From assembly GCA_003223935.1 (NCBI GenBank), contig QHXQ01000059.1, positions 1 through 41,192 of the forward strand: DNA of 41,192 bases, given 5' to 3'. The notes beneath the pieces were generated by a model. It was not told where the DNA came from. It worked only from the letters and a program-made list of their open reading frames with translations, and searched no databases. The translations under genes were made by a program, and so were the position numbers. Every line of letters begins with the position of its first letter. The stretch's first letter is position 1. This document shows positions 23,588 to 32,064 of this stretch, piece after piece. The DNA is from Acidobacteriota bacterium (GTDB lineage: Bacteria; Acidobacteriota; Blastocatellia; Pyrinomonadales; Pyrinomonadaceae).

Positions 23588-25780
23588 ATGAAAAGAATGA
23601 ATCGTATGCGATCTCGTTACCTACTTATTATCGCGCTCAGTGCTGCCATCGGCGCGTCCACGGCGCAACCAACGATGCTGGCGGCAGCGCCAGCACTGGC
23701 TGTTCAGACCACGAACGCTCCCGGTCCTGTCGCCGGGACGAATCCGTTTTTCTCCCAAAGCGCCCTTCCGTTCCAAGCGCCACCCTTCGATAAGATTAAG
23801 GACAGCGACTATCAGCCTGCGCTTGAGGAGGGCATGAAACGCCAACTCGTCGAGGTTGAGGCGGTGGCGAACAGCACCGAACCGCCGACGTTCGCCAATA
23901 CGATCGAGGCGATGGAGCGCACGGGTGCGCTGCTGACCCGCGTCAGTAAAGTCTTCTTCGGCCTCTCACAGGCCAACACCAACCCGACCATTCAAAAGAT
24001 CGAATCTGAGGAAGCGCCCAAGCTCGCCGCGCACCAAGATAAAATCTATCTGAACCCGAAGCTGTTCGCCCGCGTCAAGGCGGTCTATGACCGGCGCGCC
24101 ACGCTCGGTCTTGATGCTGAAGCGAAGTATCTGGTCGAGCAATACTATCGCACGTTCGTGCGCTCTGGGGCCCTGCTCTCGGACGCCGATAAAACCAAGC
24201 TTAGGGCGCTCAATGAGGAAGAGGCGAAGCTCACCACGGAGTTCCGCAATAAGGTGCTCGCCGACACGAACGCTTCGGCCGTCGTAGTTGACGACAAAGC
24301 ACAACTCGAAGGGCTAACGGAGGGCGACATTGCCGCCGCCGCCGATCTCGCCAAAGAACGCGGACTATCGGGCAAGTACGTCATCAGGCTGCAGAACACG
24401 ACGCGGCAGCCGATCGTCATCTCGATGAAGAACCGTGCGCTGCGCGAGCGCGTCCTCAAGGCGTCCGCTGAACGCGGGAGCCACGGCGGCGAGAACGACA
24501 CGCGGGCGCTCGTCACACGGCTCGCTCAGTTGCGCGCACAAAAGGCCAAACTGCTCGGCTTCCCCACCTACGCCGCGTACAGCCTCGACAATCAGATGGC
24601 GAAGACGCCGCTGAACGCGGAAAAGCTGATGACCGATCTCGTGCCTGCGGCGACAGCGAAGGCCCGCGCCGAGGCCGGGAAGTTGCAGAAGGTCGCCGAC
24701 GCCGAAGGGGGCGGGTTCAAGGTCGGCCCGGCCGATTGGGAGTACTATGCCGAGAAGGTGCGCAAGGCCGAGTATGATCTAGACGAGGCGCAGATCAAGC
24801 CCTACTTCGAACTTGACCACGTCCTGCACGATGGCGTCTTCTTCGCGGCCAACAAGCTCTACGGGCTGACGTTTAAGGAGCGCACAGACATTCCTGTCTA
24901 TCACCCAGACGTGCGTGTCTTCGAGGTGTTCGATGCCGATGGCAGTTCGCTCGCGCTCTTCTACGCCGACTACTTCGCGCGCCCGAGCAAGAGCGGCGGC
25001 GCGTGGGAAGACTCATTCGTCGATCAGAATGGCCTGACGGGCACGAAGCCGGTCGTCTATAACGTCTGTAACTTCCAGAAGCCTGCGGCGGGCCAGTCGG
25101 CGCTGCTCAGCTTCGACGACGTGACCACGATGTTCCACGAGTTCGGCCACGGGCTGCACGGGATGTTCTCGCGGGCGAAGTACCCGACGTTCGCCGGGAC
25201 GAACGTGCCGCGCGACTTCGTCGAGTTTCCCTCGCAGTTCAACGAGCACTGGGCCATGGAGCCGACCGTCTTCGCCAACTACGCGAAGCACTATCAGACC
25301 GGCGAGCCGATGCCGCAGTCTTTAGTTGAGAAGATCAGGCGGGCGCACACGTTCAATCAGGGCTACGACACAACAGAGTACCTTGCCGCCGCGCTGCTCG
25401 ACATGGCTTGGCACACGTTGCCGGCCGATGCGCCGGTCCAAGATGTGGGCGCGTTCGAGCCGGCCGCGCTCAAGCGGTTCGGCGTTGACGTGCCTCAGGT
25501 CCCGCCCCGGTATCACACGACCTACTTCTCCCACATCTGGGGCGGCGGCTACTCCGCCGGTTACTATGCCTACCTCTGGAGCGAGGTGCTGGCTCACGAC
25601 GCCTATTACTGGTTCAATGAGCATGGCGGCATGACACGGGAGAACGGCCAGCGCTTTCGCGACATGATCCTTTCACGGGGTGGCACGCAAGACTCGGCGG
25701 CTTTGTACCGCGCCTTCCGCGGCCGCGATCCGGTCGTCGAACCGCTTTTGATCGAGCGGGGGCTTAAACAGACGAAATAA
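23588..25780 (+). CDS. dcp: M3-family peptidyl-dipeptidase (Dcp-like), secreted
   Basis: A zinc metallopeptidase of 730 residues that removes dipeptides from peptide C-termini. The zinc motif HEFGH is at 517-521, and the third ligand glutamate in DFVEFPSQ is E546. Later family features are FNQGYDTTEYLAAALLDMAWH and the substrate-binding GGGYSAGYYAYLWSE. An N-terminal signal peptide (RSRYLLIIALSAAIGASTAQ) suggests export to the periplasm, which differs from cytoplasmic E. coli Dcp. It lies between kynU and the tryptophan dioxygenase without an obvious metabolic link. Start ATG 23588; ATG codons at 23597 and 23606 are also possible, and there is no clear SD. Confidence 0.92.
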   Translation: MKRMNRMRSRYLLIIALSAAIGASTAQPTMLAAAPALAVQTTNAPGPVAGTNPFFSQSALPFQAPPFDKIKDSDYQPALEEGMKRQLVEVEAVANSTEPPTFANTIEAMERTGALLTRVSKVFFGLSQANTNPTIQKIESEEAPKLAAHQDKIYLNPKLFARVKAVYDRRATLGLDAEAKYLVEQYYRTFVRSGALLSDADKTKLRALNEEEAKLTTEFRNKVLADTNASAVVVDDKAQLEGLTEGDIAAAADLAKERGLSGKYVIRLQNTTRQPIVISMKNRALRERVLKASAERGSHGGENDTRALVTRLAQLRAQKAKLLGFPTYAAYSLDNQMAKTPLNAEKLMTDLVPAATAKARAEAGKLQKVADAEGGGFKVGPADWEYYAEKVRKAEYDLDEAQIKPYFELDHVLHDGVFFAANKLYGLTFKERTDIPVYHPDVRVFEVFDADGSSLALFYADYFARPSKSGGAWEDSFVDQNGLTGTKPVVYNVCNFQKPAAGQSALLSFDDVTTMFHEFGHGLHGMFSRAKYPTFAGTNVPRDFVEFPSQFNEHWAMEPTVFANYAKHYQTGEPMPQSLVEKIRRAHTFNQGYDTTEYLAAALLDMAWHTLPADAPVQDVGAFEPAALKRFGVDVPQVPPRYHTTYFSHIWGGGYSAGYYAYLWSEVLAHDAYYWFNEHGGMTRENGQRFRDMILSRGGTQDSAALYRAFRGRDPVVEPLLIERGLKQTK

Positions 25781-25884
25781 TGAGTTGGGTGCGCCGTAGT
25801 GTCTCCCATAAGCTCGATGCTGCTTACGCCGCTACCCCTAAACTTTGAACAAGCCACAACTTTAGCCAGCATCAAAGGTTAACC

Positions 25885-26727
25885 GTGACCGAGCCTTTAT
25901 CCTATAACAAATACTTGCGCGTGCCTGAGTTGATCACGCTGCAAACGTGCCTGTCCGATCCGGCGCAGCACGACGAATTGTTGTTCATCACGATCCATCA
26001 GGCGTATGAATTGTGGTTCAAGCAAATCCTGCACGAGTTGGACGCGGCACTGGTGTTAATTGATCAGGCGCGCGCGTTTGCTGCAACGCTCGCCTTGCAG
26101 CGCGTCGTCGAGATCGAGCGGGTGCTGGTCGCGCAGATTCATATTTTGGAGACGATGACGCCGATCAGTTTTCTCGGCTTCCGCGACGAGTTGAATCCGG
26201 CGAGCGGTTTTCAATCCATGCAGTTTCGTGAGATCGAATTCACGTCGGGACTGAAAGATAAAGGCACGCTCAACAACTTCCGCGCCGACGAGTTTGCCTT
26301 GCAAAGACTACAGGCGCGCTTCGAGCGCCCGACCCTCGGCCAAGCTTTCTTCGCTTATCTCACGCGGCGCGGTCTCGATGCGCCGCCCGATGCTGCGACG
26401 CTCGCGCCCGAAGCTCAGCAGCAACTTTATCAACGTCGCGTGCGCGCCGTCGTCGAAGTCTTAACGCACTTCGAGACGCGCGTTGCAGAGTTTCAACTGG
26501 CTGAGGCTTTGCTCGCGCACGACGAACATTTTCAGTTGTGGCGCGCGCATCACATCAAGATGGTCGAGCGCATGGTCGGCGCAAAACGCGGCACGGGCGG
26601 CTCCGAAGGCGTCGGCTATCTGCGCACCACGCTGGAGCAAAAGTTCTTCCCTGAGTTGTGGGAAGCGCGTACGCACCTCAATGCCAAACATGGCGCGGCC
26701 GGCTGCCCCTTCGCTAGTGAATCGTGA
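25885..26727 (+). CDS. kynA: Tryptophan 2,3-dioxygenase
   Basis: A heme dioxygenase that opens the indole ring of tryptophan to N-formylkynurenine, the first step of the kynurenine pathway. Diagnostic stretches are FITIHQAYELWFKQILHEL with the substrate-pocket His, SGFQSMQFREIEF, and LWRAHHIKMVERMVGAKRGTGGSEGVGYL with the probable heme-ligand His and the GTGGS substrate loop. Length 280 is normal. GTG start at 25885 with a weak AAAGG upstream. Its last four residues (A-S-E-S) and stop are written by a GTGAATC heptad repeat. KynU is upstream, separated by an M3 peptidase; no kynurenine formamidase is in the window. Confidence 0.95.
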   Translation: MTEPLSYNKYLRVPELITLQTCLSDPAQHDELLFITIHQAYELWFKQILHELDAALVLIDQARAFAATLALQRVVEIERVLVAQIHILETMTPISFLGFRDELNPASGFQSMQFREIEFTSGLKDKGTLNNFRADEFALQRLQARFERPTLGQAFFAYLTRRGLDAPPDAATLAPEAQQQLYQRRVRAVVEVLTHFETRVAEFQLAEALLAHDEHFQLWRAHHIKMVERMVGAKRGTGGSEGVGYLRTTLEQKFFPELWEARTHLNAKHGAAGCPFASES

Positions 26728-26800
26728 ATCGTAAATCGTGAATAGATGTGATCACTTTTTCTGTTTACGATTCACGATTCACTAGCCAACGATTCACGAA
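26713..26800. repeat. Heptad inverted repeat (GTGAATC type) at the kynA stop
   Basis: Arms 26713-26735 and 26764-26786 are 23-bp perfect complements built from GTGAATC, GTGAATC and GTAAATC. Further units lie on both sides (to 26743, and 26789-26799). The kynA stop at 26725-26727 lies inside the left arm. The next start codon is 4 nt after the last unit. Confidence 0.9.
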
Positions 26801-26803
26801 CCC

Positions 26804-28357
26804 ATGATCGAATTTCCCGAACGCTTCAACATGGCCGATTATTTCCTCTACCACAACGTCGAGGAAGGGCGCGCGGACAAAACCTGTCTTTACTTCAATG
26901 ACGAGACATACACCTACGGCGACACGGTGCGTTGGGCGAATCGCGCGGGGAACGCTCTGCGTGAGCTTGGCGCTGAGGTCGAAGACCGCGTGCTGATCGT
27001 GCTGCCGGATTGCCCGGAGTTTGTATGGACTTGGTTTGGCGCAAGCCGCATCGGCGCGGTCATCACGATGGTCAATCCGTTGCTGCCAGTTGAAGATTAT
27101 AAATACTATCTCGCTTACACACGCGCGCGCGTCGCCGTCATCCACGAATCGCTGCTGGAGAATTTCAGCGCCGCAGCACGCGAGGCAAAGTATCTGCGCA
27201 ACGTGCTGGTCGTCGGCCGTGAACACGGCAACTTCAAATCGTTCGCACAAGTGCTCGCGCAGATGCCCGATGAACTCACGCCCGCCGACACGCACAAAGA
27301 CGACATAGCGATCTGGCTATTCACTTCGGGTTCGACTGGACACCCGAAGGGCGCGGTGCATCTGCAACACGATCTGCCTTACAACACGGAGGCTTACGCG
27401 AAGGGTGTGCTCGGCCTCAACGAAAACGATCTGACTGTCTCCGTGCCGAAACTCTTCTTCGGTTATGCGACCGGCACGAACCTGCTCTTTCCCTTTGCCG
27501 TCGGCGGCGCAACCGCGCTCTTTGCAGAGCGTTCGACGCCGGAGCAGATGTTTGAGGTGATCGAACACTATCGCCCGACGGTGTTGACGAGTGTGCCGAC
27601 GATGATCAATGCGATGCTCAACACGGCGGGCGCAAGCGCGCGCGATTTATCGAGTCTGCGCTTCTGTCTGTCGGCGGGCGAAGCTTTGCCGGTCGAGTTG
27701 TACGACCGTTGGTTGAAAACTTTCGGCGTCGAAATTCTCGACGGCATCGGCTCGGCCGAGATGTTTCACATCTACATCACGAACCGTTTGGGTGATGTGC
27801 GGCCGGGCAGTCTGGGGCGCATCGTTGCAGGTTATGAAGCGCAGATCGTTGACGCCGAAGGGCGCGAAGTGCCAATGGGCAAGATGGGCACGCTCAAGGT
27901 TAAAGGCGACTCGGCGGCGCTCTGCTACTGGCAGGCGCATGAAAAATCGAAAGCCACTTTCGCGGGTGATTGGTGTACGACCGGCGATCAATTTCACGTG
28001 GATGAAGCGGGTTATTATTGGTATCACGGGCGCACAGATGACATGCTCAAAGTCTCCGGCGTCTATGTCGCGCCGGTCGAGATCGAGAGTTGCCTGCTCG
28101 AACACGAAGCCGTGCTCGAATGCGTCGTCGTCGGCCACGATGCGGGCGCTGGCCTCATCAAACCGAAAGCCTTCGTCGTCGTGCGCCCACCGCACAGCGG
28201 CGACATAGAGCTTGAGCAAACACTCAAAGAGTTCGTCAAATCGCGCCTCGCGCTCTACAAGTACCCGCGCTGGATCGAGTTCGTCCCGGCGCTGCCTAAA
28301 AATGATCGCGGCAAGATTGATCGCAAACAGTTAAAAGCTGCGACAGGTGACAAGTGA
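26804..28357 (+). CDS. Benzoate-CoA ligase family acyl-AMP-forming enzyme (possibly anthranilate-CoA ligase)
   Basis: An ANL-superfamily ligase of 517 residues that would activate an aromatic acid with ATP and CoA. The P-loop FTSGSTGHPKG is at 173-183, the A5-like motif GSAEMFHIY and the A8-type hinge YWYHGRTDDMLKVSGVYV are clear, and the catalytic lysine lies in KNDRGKIDRK near the C-terminus. The overall pattern is that of benzoate/aminobenzoate-CoA ligases. Because kynU and kynA are next to it, anthranilate is the likely substrate; this is inference, and benzoate or 4-hydroxybenzoate are alternatives. The last residues TGDK and the stop come from a GTGACAA-type repeat. The ATG is not preceded by an obvious SD. 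Confidence 0.9.
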   Translation: MIEFPERFNMADYFLYHNVEEGRADKTCLYFNDETYTYGDTVRWANRAGNALRELGAEVEDRVLIVLPDCPEFVWTWFGASRIGAVITMVNPLLPVEDYKYYLAYTRARVAVIHESLLENFSAAAREAKYLRNVLVVGREHGNFKSFAQVLAQMPDELTPADTHKDDIAIWLFTSGSTGHPKGAVHLQHDLPYNTEAYAKGVLGLNENDLTVSVPKLFFGYATGTNLLFPFAVGGATALFAERSTPEQMFEVIEHYRPTVLTSVPTMINAMLNTAGASARDLSSLRFCLSAGEALPVELYDRWLKTFGVEILDGIGSAEMFHIYITNRLGDVRPGSLGRIVAGYEAQIVDAEGREVPMGKMGTLKVKGDSAALCYWQAHEKSKATFAGDWCTTGDQFHVDEAGYYWYHGRTDDMLKVSGVYVAPVEIESCLLEHEAVLECVVVGHDAGAGLIKPKAFVVVRPPHSGDIELEQTLKEFVKSRLALYKYPRWIEFVPALPKNDRGKIDRKQLKAATGDK

Positions 28358-28389
28358 CAGGTAAGAGGTTCTCTCTTGTCATTTGTCAT
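28341..28389. repeat. Heptad inverted repeat (GTGACAA/GTGACAG type) at the CoA ligase stop
   Basis: TGACAAGTGAC at 28348-28358 pairs with GTCATTTGTCA at 28378-28388, with mismatches. The stop of the ligase is inside the left arm, and the spacer to the thioesterase is almost only repeat. Confidence 0.72.
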
Positions 28390-28399
28390 GGTCTTTCAT

Positions 28400-28813
28400 A
28401 TGTCTTTCACCACGCGCATCATCGTCCGCTTTGGCGAGGCCGACCCGGCGGGGCTGGTCTATTATCCGCACCTGTTTCACTATTGCCACATCGCGCTCGA
28501 AGAGTTCTTCGCCGCGCGCTGCGGCATCACGTATGAGCAACTGCGCGCGCGCGAGCGCGTGGGGTTTCCGACGGTCAACGTGCAGGCGGAGTTCTTGACG
28601 CCGCTCGTTTATGGTGATGAAGTGGAGGTGGAAATCTTCGTCTCGCGCGTCGGTCGCACCTCTGCAACCTTCGAGTACGTGCTGCGGCGCGCAAGCGACC
28701 GAACGCCCTGTGCCCGCGCCACGCTCGTGCAGGTGGCCATGAATCTGGACACACGCCGCGCCGTCGAGATCGCGCCACACTACCGGCAGGCATTTCTCGC
28801 CAGCGCGCCTTGA
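28400..28813 (+). CDS. 4HBT-family acyl-CoA thioesterase
   Basis: A hot-dog fold thioesterase of 137 residues when started at the ATG 28400; ATG 28388 and GTC/ATG further upstream would add a leader written by repeat DNA. The motif FGEADPAGLVYYPHLF is the 4-hydroxybenzoyl-CoA thioesterase signature, with the catalytic Asp in ADPAG. It would cleave an aroyl-CoA to the acid and CoA. Next to the aryl-CoA ligase it could recycle CoA from dead-end anthraniloyl-CoA or another acyl-CoA; that is inference. No downstream aromatic-CoA genes follow. Confidence 0.88.
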   Translation: MSFTTRIIVRFGEADPAGLVYYPHLFHYCHIALEEFFAARCGITYEQLRARERVGFPTVNVQAEFLTPLVYGDEVEVEIFVSRVGRTSATFEYVLRRASDRTPCARATLVQVAMNLDTRRAVEIAPHYRQAFLASAP

Positions 28814-28851
28814 CAGAGCCGCCGCTTCCCGACCGCGCGCGCACCGTATCT

Positions 28852-28880
28852 TTGCTTTAGCCGGACGGCGGCCCTAAAAT
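28852..28880 (+). promoter_or_regulatory. Probable sigma70 promoter of the second TPR gene
   Basis: TTGCTT (28852-28857), 17-bp spacer, TAAAAT (28875-28880). The start at 28956 is about 75 bp downstream. Confidence 0.5.
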
Positions 28881-28955
28881 TCTCTGCGCTCAAGCCGCGC
28901 TCCAACAGGTTGCCGCGAAACAGATTTTCTGAGCGTGAAACGTCGAGGAGTCAAT

Positions 28956-30212
28956 ATGTTCATACGCTTGTTCAAAGTCGCGCCCGGCGCGCTCGCCTGC
29001 GCGCTGTCGCTCAGTCTGGCCGCCGCGCCGAGTTTCGCGCAGTTCGTTGTCGCAGATGGCCACGCGGCCAAGGCCGGCAACAGTGTTGAAGACCGGCAAC
29101 TCACGCCGACGCTCGCGCCTGACGTGAACGTCGCCACAGCGCAGGACGCAAACAGCAGTGCGCGCACGAAGAAGCATGAGAACGCTTTCCTGCGCGCGCT
29201 TGCCGCGCCGTTTCGCGCGCTTGCACGTCTCTTCGGCGGCGGCAAGAAGAGCACGCAGGCCAAGAACACTAAAAGCACGCCCGCCCCACAGCGGACGCAA
29301 CAAGCGACGAACACAACCCCAACGCCCGTGACTGAAACTCAATCTGCATCCAACTCGCAAACTCCGACGAAGCTTGCGCCGCAAGCTCAAGCGGAAGGCG
29401 CGGCGCGATCAACTGCGAAAGCGAGTCGGCATGATGCGCCCGCGCCAGCCGCCCGCAGAAGCAATGTCGCCAAAGCAAACGCCACGCCCGCGCCTCCGCC
29501 TTCACTCGCCGATGCGCCCGCGAGCGCGGCCACACCGGCGCAACCCGAAAAATTTATGCCCGTGCCCGAAGGCGTGCCGCTCGACCCGTTGTCGCAGGGG
29601 CGCGCGTTGTTGGAACGTGGCGACGCTCATGCGGCGCTTGCGCCGTTGTCCATCGCCGCTGTCACGGGTCCCGACCTGCTCGCGGCGAATAATCTGCTCG
29701 GTCTTGCATACGACCACTTGGGTCAACACAAGCTGGCGGTTGAGTGCTACACCCGCGCGCTCATCGCCGCGCCTAACGACCCTGCGACGCTCAACAATTT
29801 AGGCCACTCGCTCTATCTCGCCGACCGTTATGTAGAGGCGCTCGCGCGCTTGCAACAGGCCGCGCGCCTACTGCCCAACGATCCGCAGGTCGCCAACAAC
29901 CTCGCGCTCGTCTATGGCCGGCTGCACAAGTACGGCGACGCTTACAAGCAGTTCGCGCGGGCCGGCGGCGAGTTCTACGCGCGCATGCAGACGGGCGCGC
30001 TGCTCGAAGCGGCGGGGCGCGACCGCGATGCGATCAAACACTTCGAGGCCGCGCGTCGGCTCGATCCGACCAACTCCGAAGCCCTGCGCCATCTGATCAA
30101 TCTCTACGTCCGCACAGGTCAACCCGGCAAAGCCGAAGACGCGCGCCGCCAACTCAACAACAAGCCGGAGAACAAGCACGCCGCATCTTCATCTTCCACG
30201 TCGAGCGTCTAG
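28956..30212 (+). CDS. Exported TPR protein with long low-complexity linker
   Basis: I start it at the ATG 28956 because GAGGAG at 28945-28950 is 5 nt upstream; a GTG at 28935 would add seven residues (MKRRGVN). That gives a signal peptide of about 29 residues (GALACALSLSLAAAPSFAQ). Residues 60-195 form a low-complexity basic/A/T/P-rich region with a short conserved piece FLRALAAPFRALARLFGGGKK. TPR units follow: ALLERGDAHAALAPLSIAA, LGLAYDHLGQHKLAVECYTR and LGHSLYLADRYVEALARLQQ. The tail is N/K/S-rich. It is likely periplasmic or surface-associated; function unknown. Confidence 0.87.
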   Translation: MFIRLFKVAPGALACALSLSLAAAPSFAQFVVADGHAAKAGNSVEDRQLTPTLAPDVNVATAQDANSSARTKKHENAFLRALAAPFRALARLFGGGKKSTQAKNTKSTPAPQRTQQATNTTPTPVTETQSASNSQTPTKLAPQAQAEGAARSTAKASRHDAPAPAARRSNVAKANATPAPPPSLADAPASAATPAQPEKFMPVPEGVPLDPLSQGRALLERGDAHAALAPLSIAAVTGPDLLAANNLLGLAYDHLGQHKLAVECYTRALIAAPNDPATLNNLGHSLYLADRYVEALARLQQAARLLPNDPQVANNLALVYGRLHKYGDAYKQFARAGGEFYARMQTGALLEAAGRDRDAIKHFEAARRLDPTNSEALRHLINLYVRTGQPGKAEDARRQLNNKPENKHAASSSSTSSV

Positions 30213-30303
30213 CACGGCGGACGAAAGATTGGTAACGATGGCAGGGTCGAGCGACTATCGAAGGTAGCAGCCCGCAAAGCGACGCAGCGGAAAGGCAGCC
30301 TGA

Positions 30304-30573
30304 ATGAGCACCGAAGAGCGAATCGCCAAGCTCGAAGAGTTTGCGGCCGATGTGCGCAGCTACACGCAAATTTTAACCGAGATGCTCCGTCGGCACGACG
30401 AGCGGATCGATGAGCACGATACTCTATTCCGTGCGACGGATGAGAAGATCGCGGCGCTCACTGATGCGCAGATCAAGACTGAAGAGGCGTTGACGCGCTT
30501 GATCGAGCGCGTGGATAAGCTGACCGCCGCGCTTGAGCAGCACACCGCAGACGGGCATGGCGGGCGGCGGTGA
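30304..30573 (+). CDS. Small coiled-coil protein of unknown function
   Basis: An 89-residue, highly charged protein predicted almost entirely as alpha-helical coiled coil (KLEEFAADVRSYTQILTEML, TEEALTRLIERVDKLTAALE), with hydrophobic residues at seven-residue spacing. GGAAAGG lies about 9 nt upstream of the ATG. No signal peptide. I recognise no family; resemblance to short scaffold or DUF-type coiled coils is only structural. It ends shortly before a strong hairpin terminator. Confidence 0.65.
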   Translation: MSTEERIAKLEEFAADVRSYTQILTEMLRRHDERIDEHDTLFRATDEKIAALTDAQIKTEEALTRLIERVDKLTAALEQHTADGHGGRR

Positions 30574-30623
30574 CAAACCATCTCGGTACGGCGCGAGCGC
30601 GTCGGCGCACAATATGAATAATT

Positions 30624-30653
30624 AAAAGGGCAGAGTTTGCGCTCTGCCCTTTT
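30624..30653. terminator. Bidirectional rho-independent terminator
   Basis: AAAAGGGCAGAG (30624-30635) pairs perfectly over 12 bp with CTCTGCCCTTTT (30642-30653), loop of six. A-rich on the left and T-rich on the right, so it can terminate both the small coiled-coil gene and the convergent regulator. It is the clearest ordinary terminator in the window. Confidence 0.9.
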
Positions 30654-30672
30654 AGTTTTACGTGCGCTCCTT

Positions 30673-32064
30673 TTAATGCCGGCGCGTGAGATTGTAATCG
30701 CGCAGGCGACGATAGAGCGTCGAGGGCGAGATGCCTAGAAGTTCGGCCGTCTTGCCGCGATGCCAGTTGGTCTGCTCAAGCGCAGCGAGAATCTGCTGGC
30801 GCTCGACCTCGCGCAAGGGCGGCACGCCGCCCGCTTCCGTTGTGCTCGGCGCGCTCGCGCTTGCGGTGCCGCTCAAGGAGACGCCCGCCGGTTGCAAAAT
30901 TTCGGGCGCGAGTTCGGCCGGCGTGATGCGCCCGTCGTTGGCGAGCAGTACGGCGCGCTCCAGACAGTTGCGCAGTTGGCGCACGTTGCCGGGCCAAGCG
31001 TAAGCGCGCAAAGCGGCGAGCGCGTCCGGGTTGATGTCGGGTGGGTGTGGGCCGCCGAGTTGCTTCAAGAGATAGCGCGTGAGTGGTTCGATATCGTCCG
31101 GGCGTTCGCGCAAAGGCGCGAGGTTGATCTGAAAACCGTTGATGCGATAGAGCAGGTCGGCGCGGAACGTGCCGTCGCCAACGGCTTGACTGATGTCGCG
31201 ATTCGTCGCTGCGATGATGCGGACGTTGACTTGCACTTTGCGCACCGCGCCGACGCGATAGAACGAGCGCGTCTCAATCGCGCGCAACAGTTTTGACTGC
31301 AACGGCGCTGGCAACTCCGTCACTTCATCCAGAAACAGCGTGCCGTTATCGGCCAACTCAAACAGCCCCAACTTGCGCGCCTTCGCGCCCGAGAACGCGC
31401 CCGCTTCGTGGCCGAAGAGTTCTGATTCAAGCAGCGATTCGGTGAACGCGGCGCAGTTCAGATCGATGAATGAGCCGTCGCGCCTCTGCGACAGACGATG
31501 AATCGCCTGCGCGATCAACTCCTTGCCCGTGCCCGACTCGCCCGTAATCAACACGGACGCATCCGATGGCGCGACGCGCTCAACCAGACGCATTGATTCG
31601 CGCATCGCGTCCGACTCAAAGATGATGTTGGGCAGTTCTGACTGGCGCGCGATCTGCGCGCGCAAGCGTTGATTGTCCACGCGCAAGCGCCGTTTCTCGG
31701 CCGCCTGTTTGACGAGCGCATCGAGTTCCGTAATGTGATAAGGCTTCGAGAGGTAATCGTATGCGCCGAGTTTCATCGCCTCGATGGCGGTCTCGACGGT
31801 AGCGTGGCCCGTGAGCATGATCACTTCGGGCGGATTCGGGCGTTGATGGACGCGCCGCAAAAGCTCCATGCCGTCCATGCGCGGCATGTTGATGTCGCAG
31901 AGCATCACGTCCACGTTGGTCTCTTCCAGCAGCTTCAGTGCTGCTTCGCCATCGGGCGCGATGCGCACCAAGTAGCCTGCGCGCTCCAACTCCTTTTGCA
32001 ACACGAGCCGCAGGTTCGCTTCATCTTCGGCGACGATGATTCTGGTCGGCAGCGGTGCGCTCAA
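30673..32064 (-). CDS. NtrC-family sigma54-dependent response regulator
   Basis: A 463-residue activator that would open sigma54 promoters when phosphorylated. The receiver (residues 7-120) has acidic E13/D14, phosphoacceptor D57 in MLCDINMP, T85 and K107. The AAA+ domain has Walker A GESGTGKE at 175-182, the sigma54-contact loop as GAFSGA at 222-227 (Ser where Thr is usual) and Walker B TLFLDEV at 242-248. A Fis-type HTH closes the protein (RGKTAELLGISPSTLYRRLR). I start it at TTG 32064, which overlaps the kinase stop as TTGA and has GGAGG 9 nt upstream. A longer upstream reading to 32295 lies inside the kinase gene. Paired with the kinase, probably a two-component system. Confidence 0.92.
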   Translation of the reverse strand: MSAPLPTRIIVAEDEANLRLVLQKELERAGYLVRIAPDGEAALKLLEETNVDVMLCDINMPRMDGMELLRRVHQRPNPPEVIMLTGHATVETAIEAMKLGAYDYLSKPYHITELDALVKQAAEKRRLRVDNQRLRAQIARQSELPNIIFESDAMRESMRLVERVAPSDASVLITGESGTGKELIAQAIHRLSQRRDGSFIDLNCAAFTESLLESELFGHEAGAFSGAKARKLGLFELADNGTLFLDEVTELPAPLQSKLLRAIETRSFYRVGAVRKVQVNVRIIAATNRDISQAVGDGTFRADLLYRINGFQINLAPLRERPDDIEPLTRYLLKQLGGPHPPDINPDALAALRAYAWPGNVRQLRNCLERAVLLANDGRITPAELAPEILQPAGVSLSGTASASAPSTTEAGGVPPLREVERQQILAALEQTNWHRGKTAELLGISPSTLYRRLRDYNLTRRH

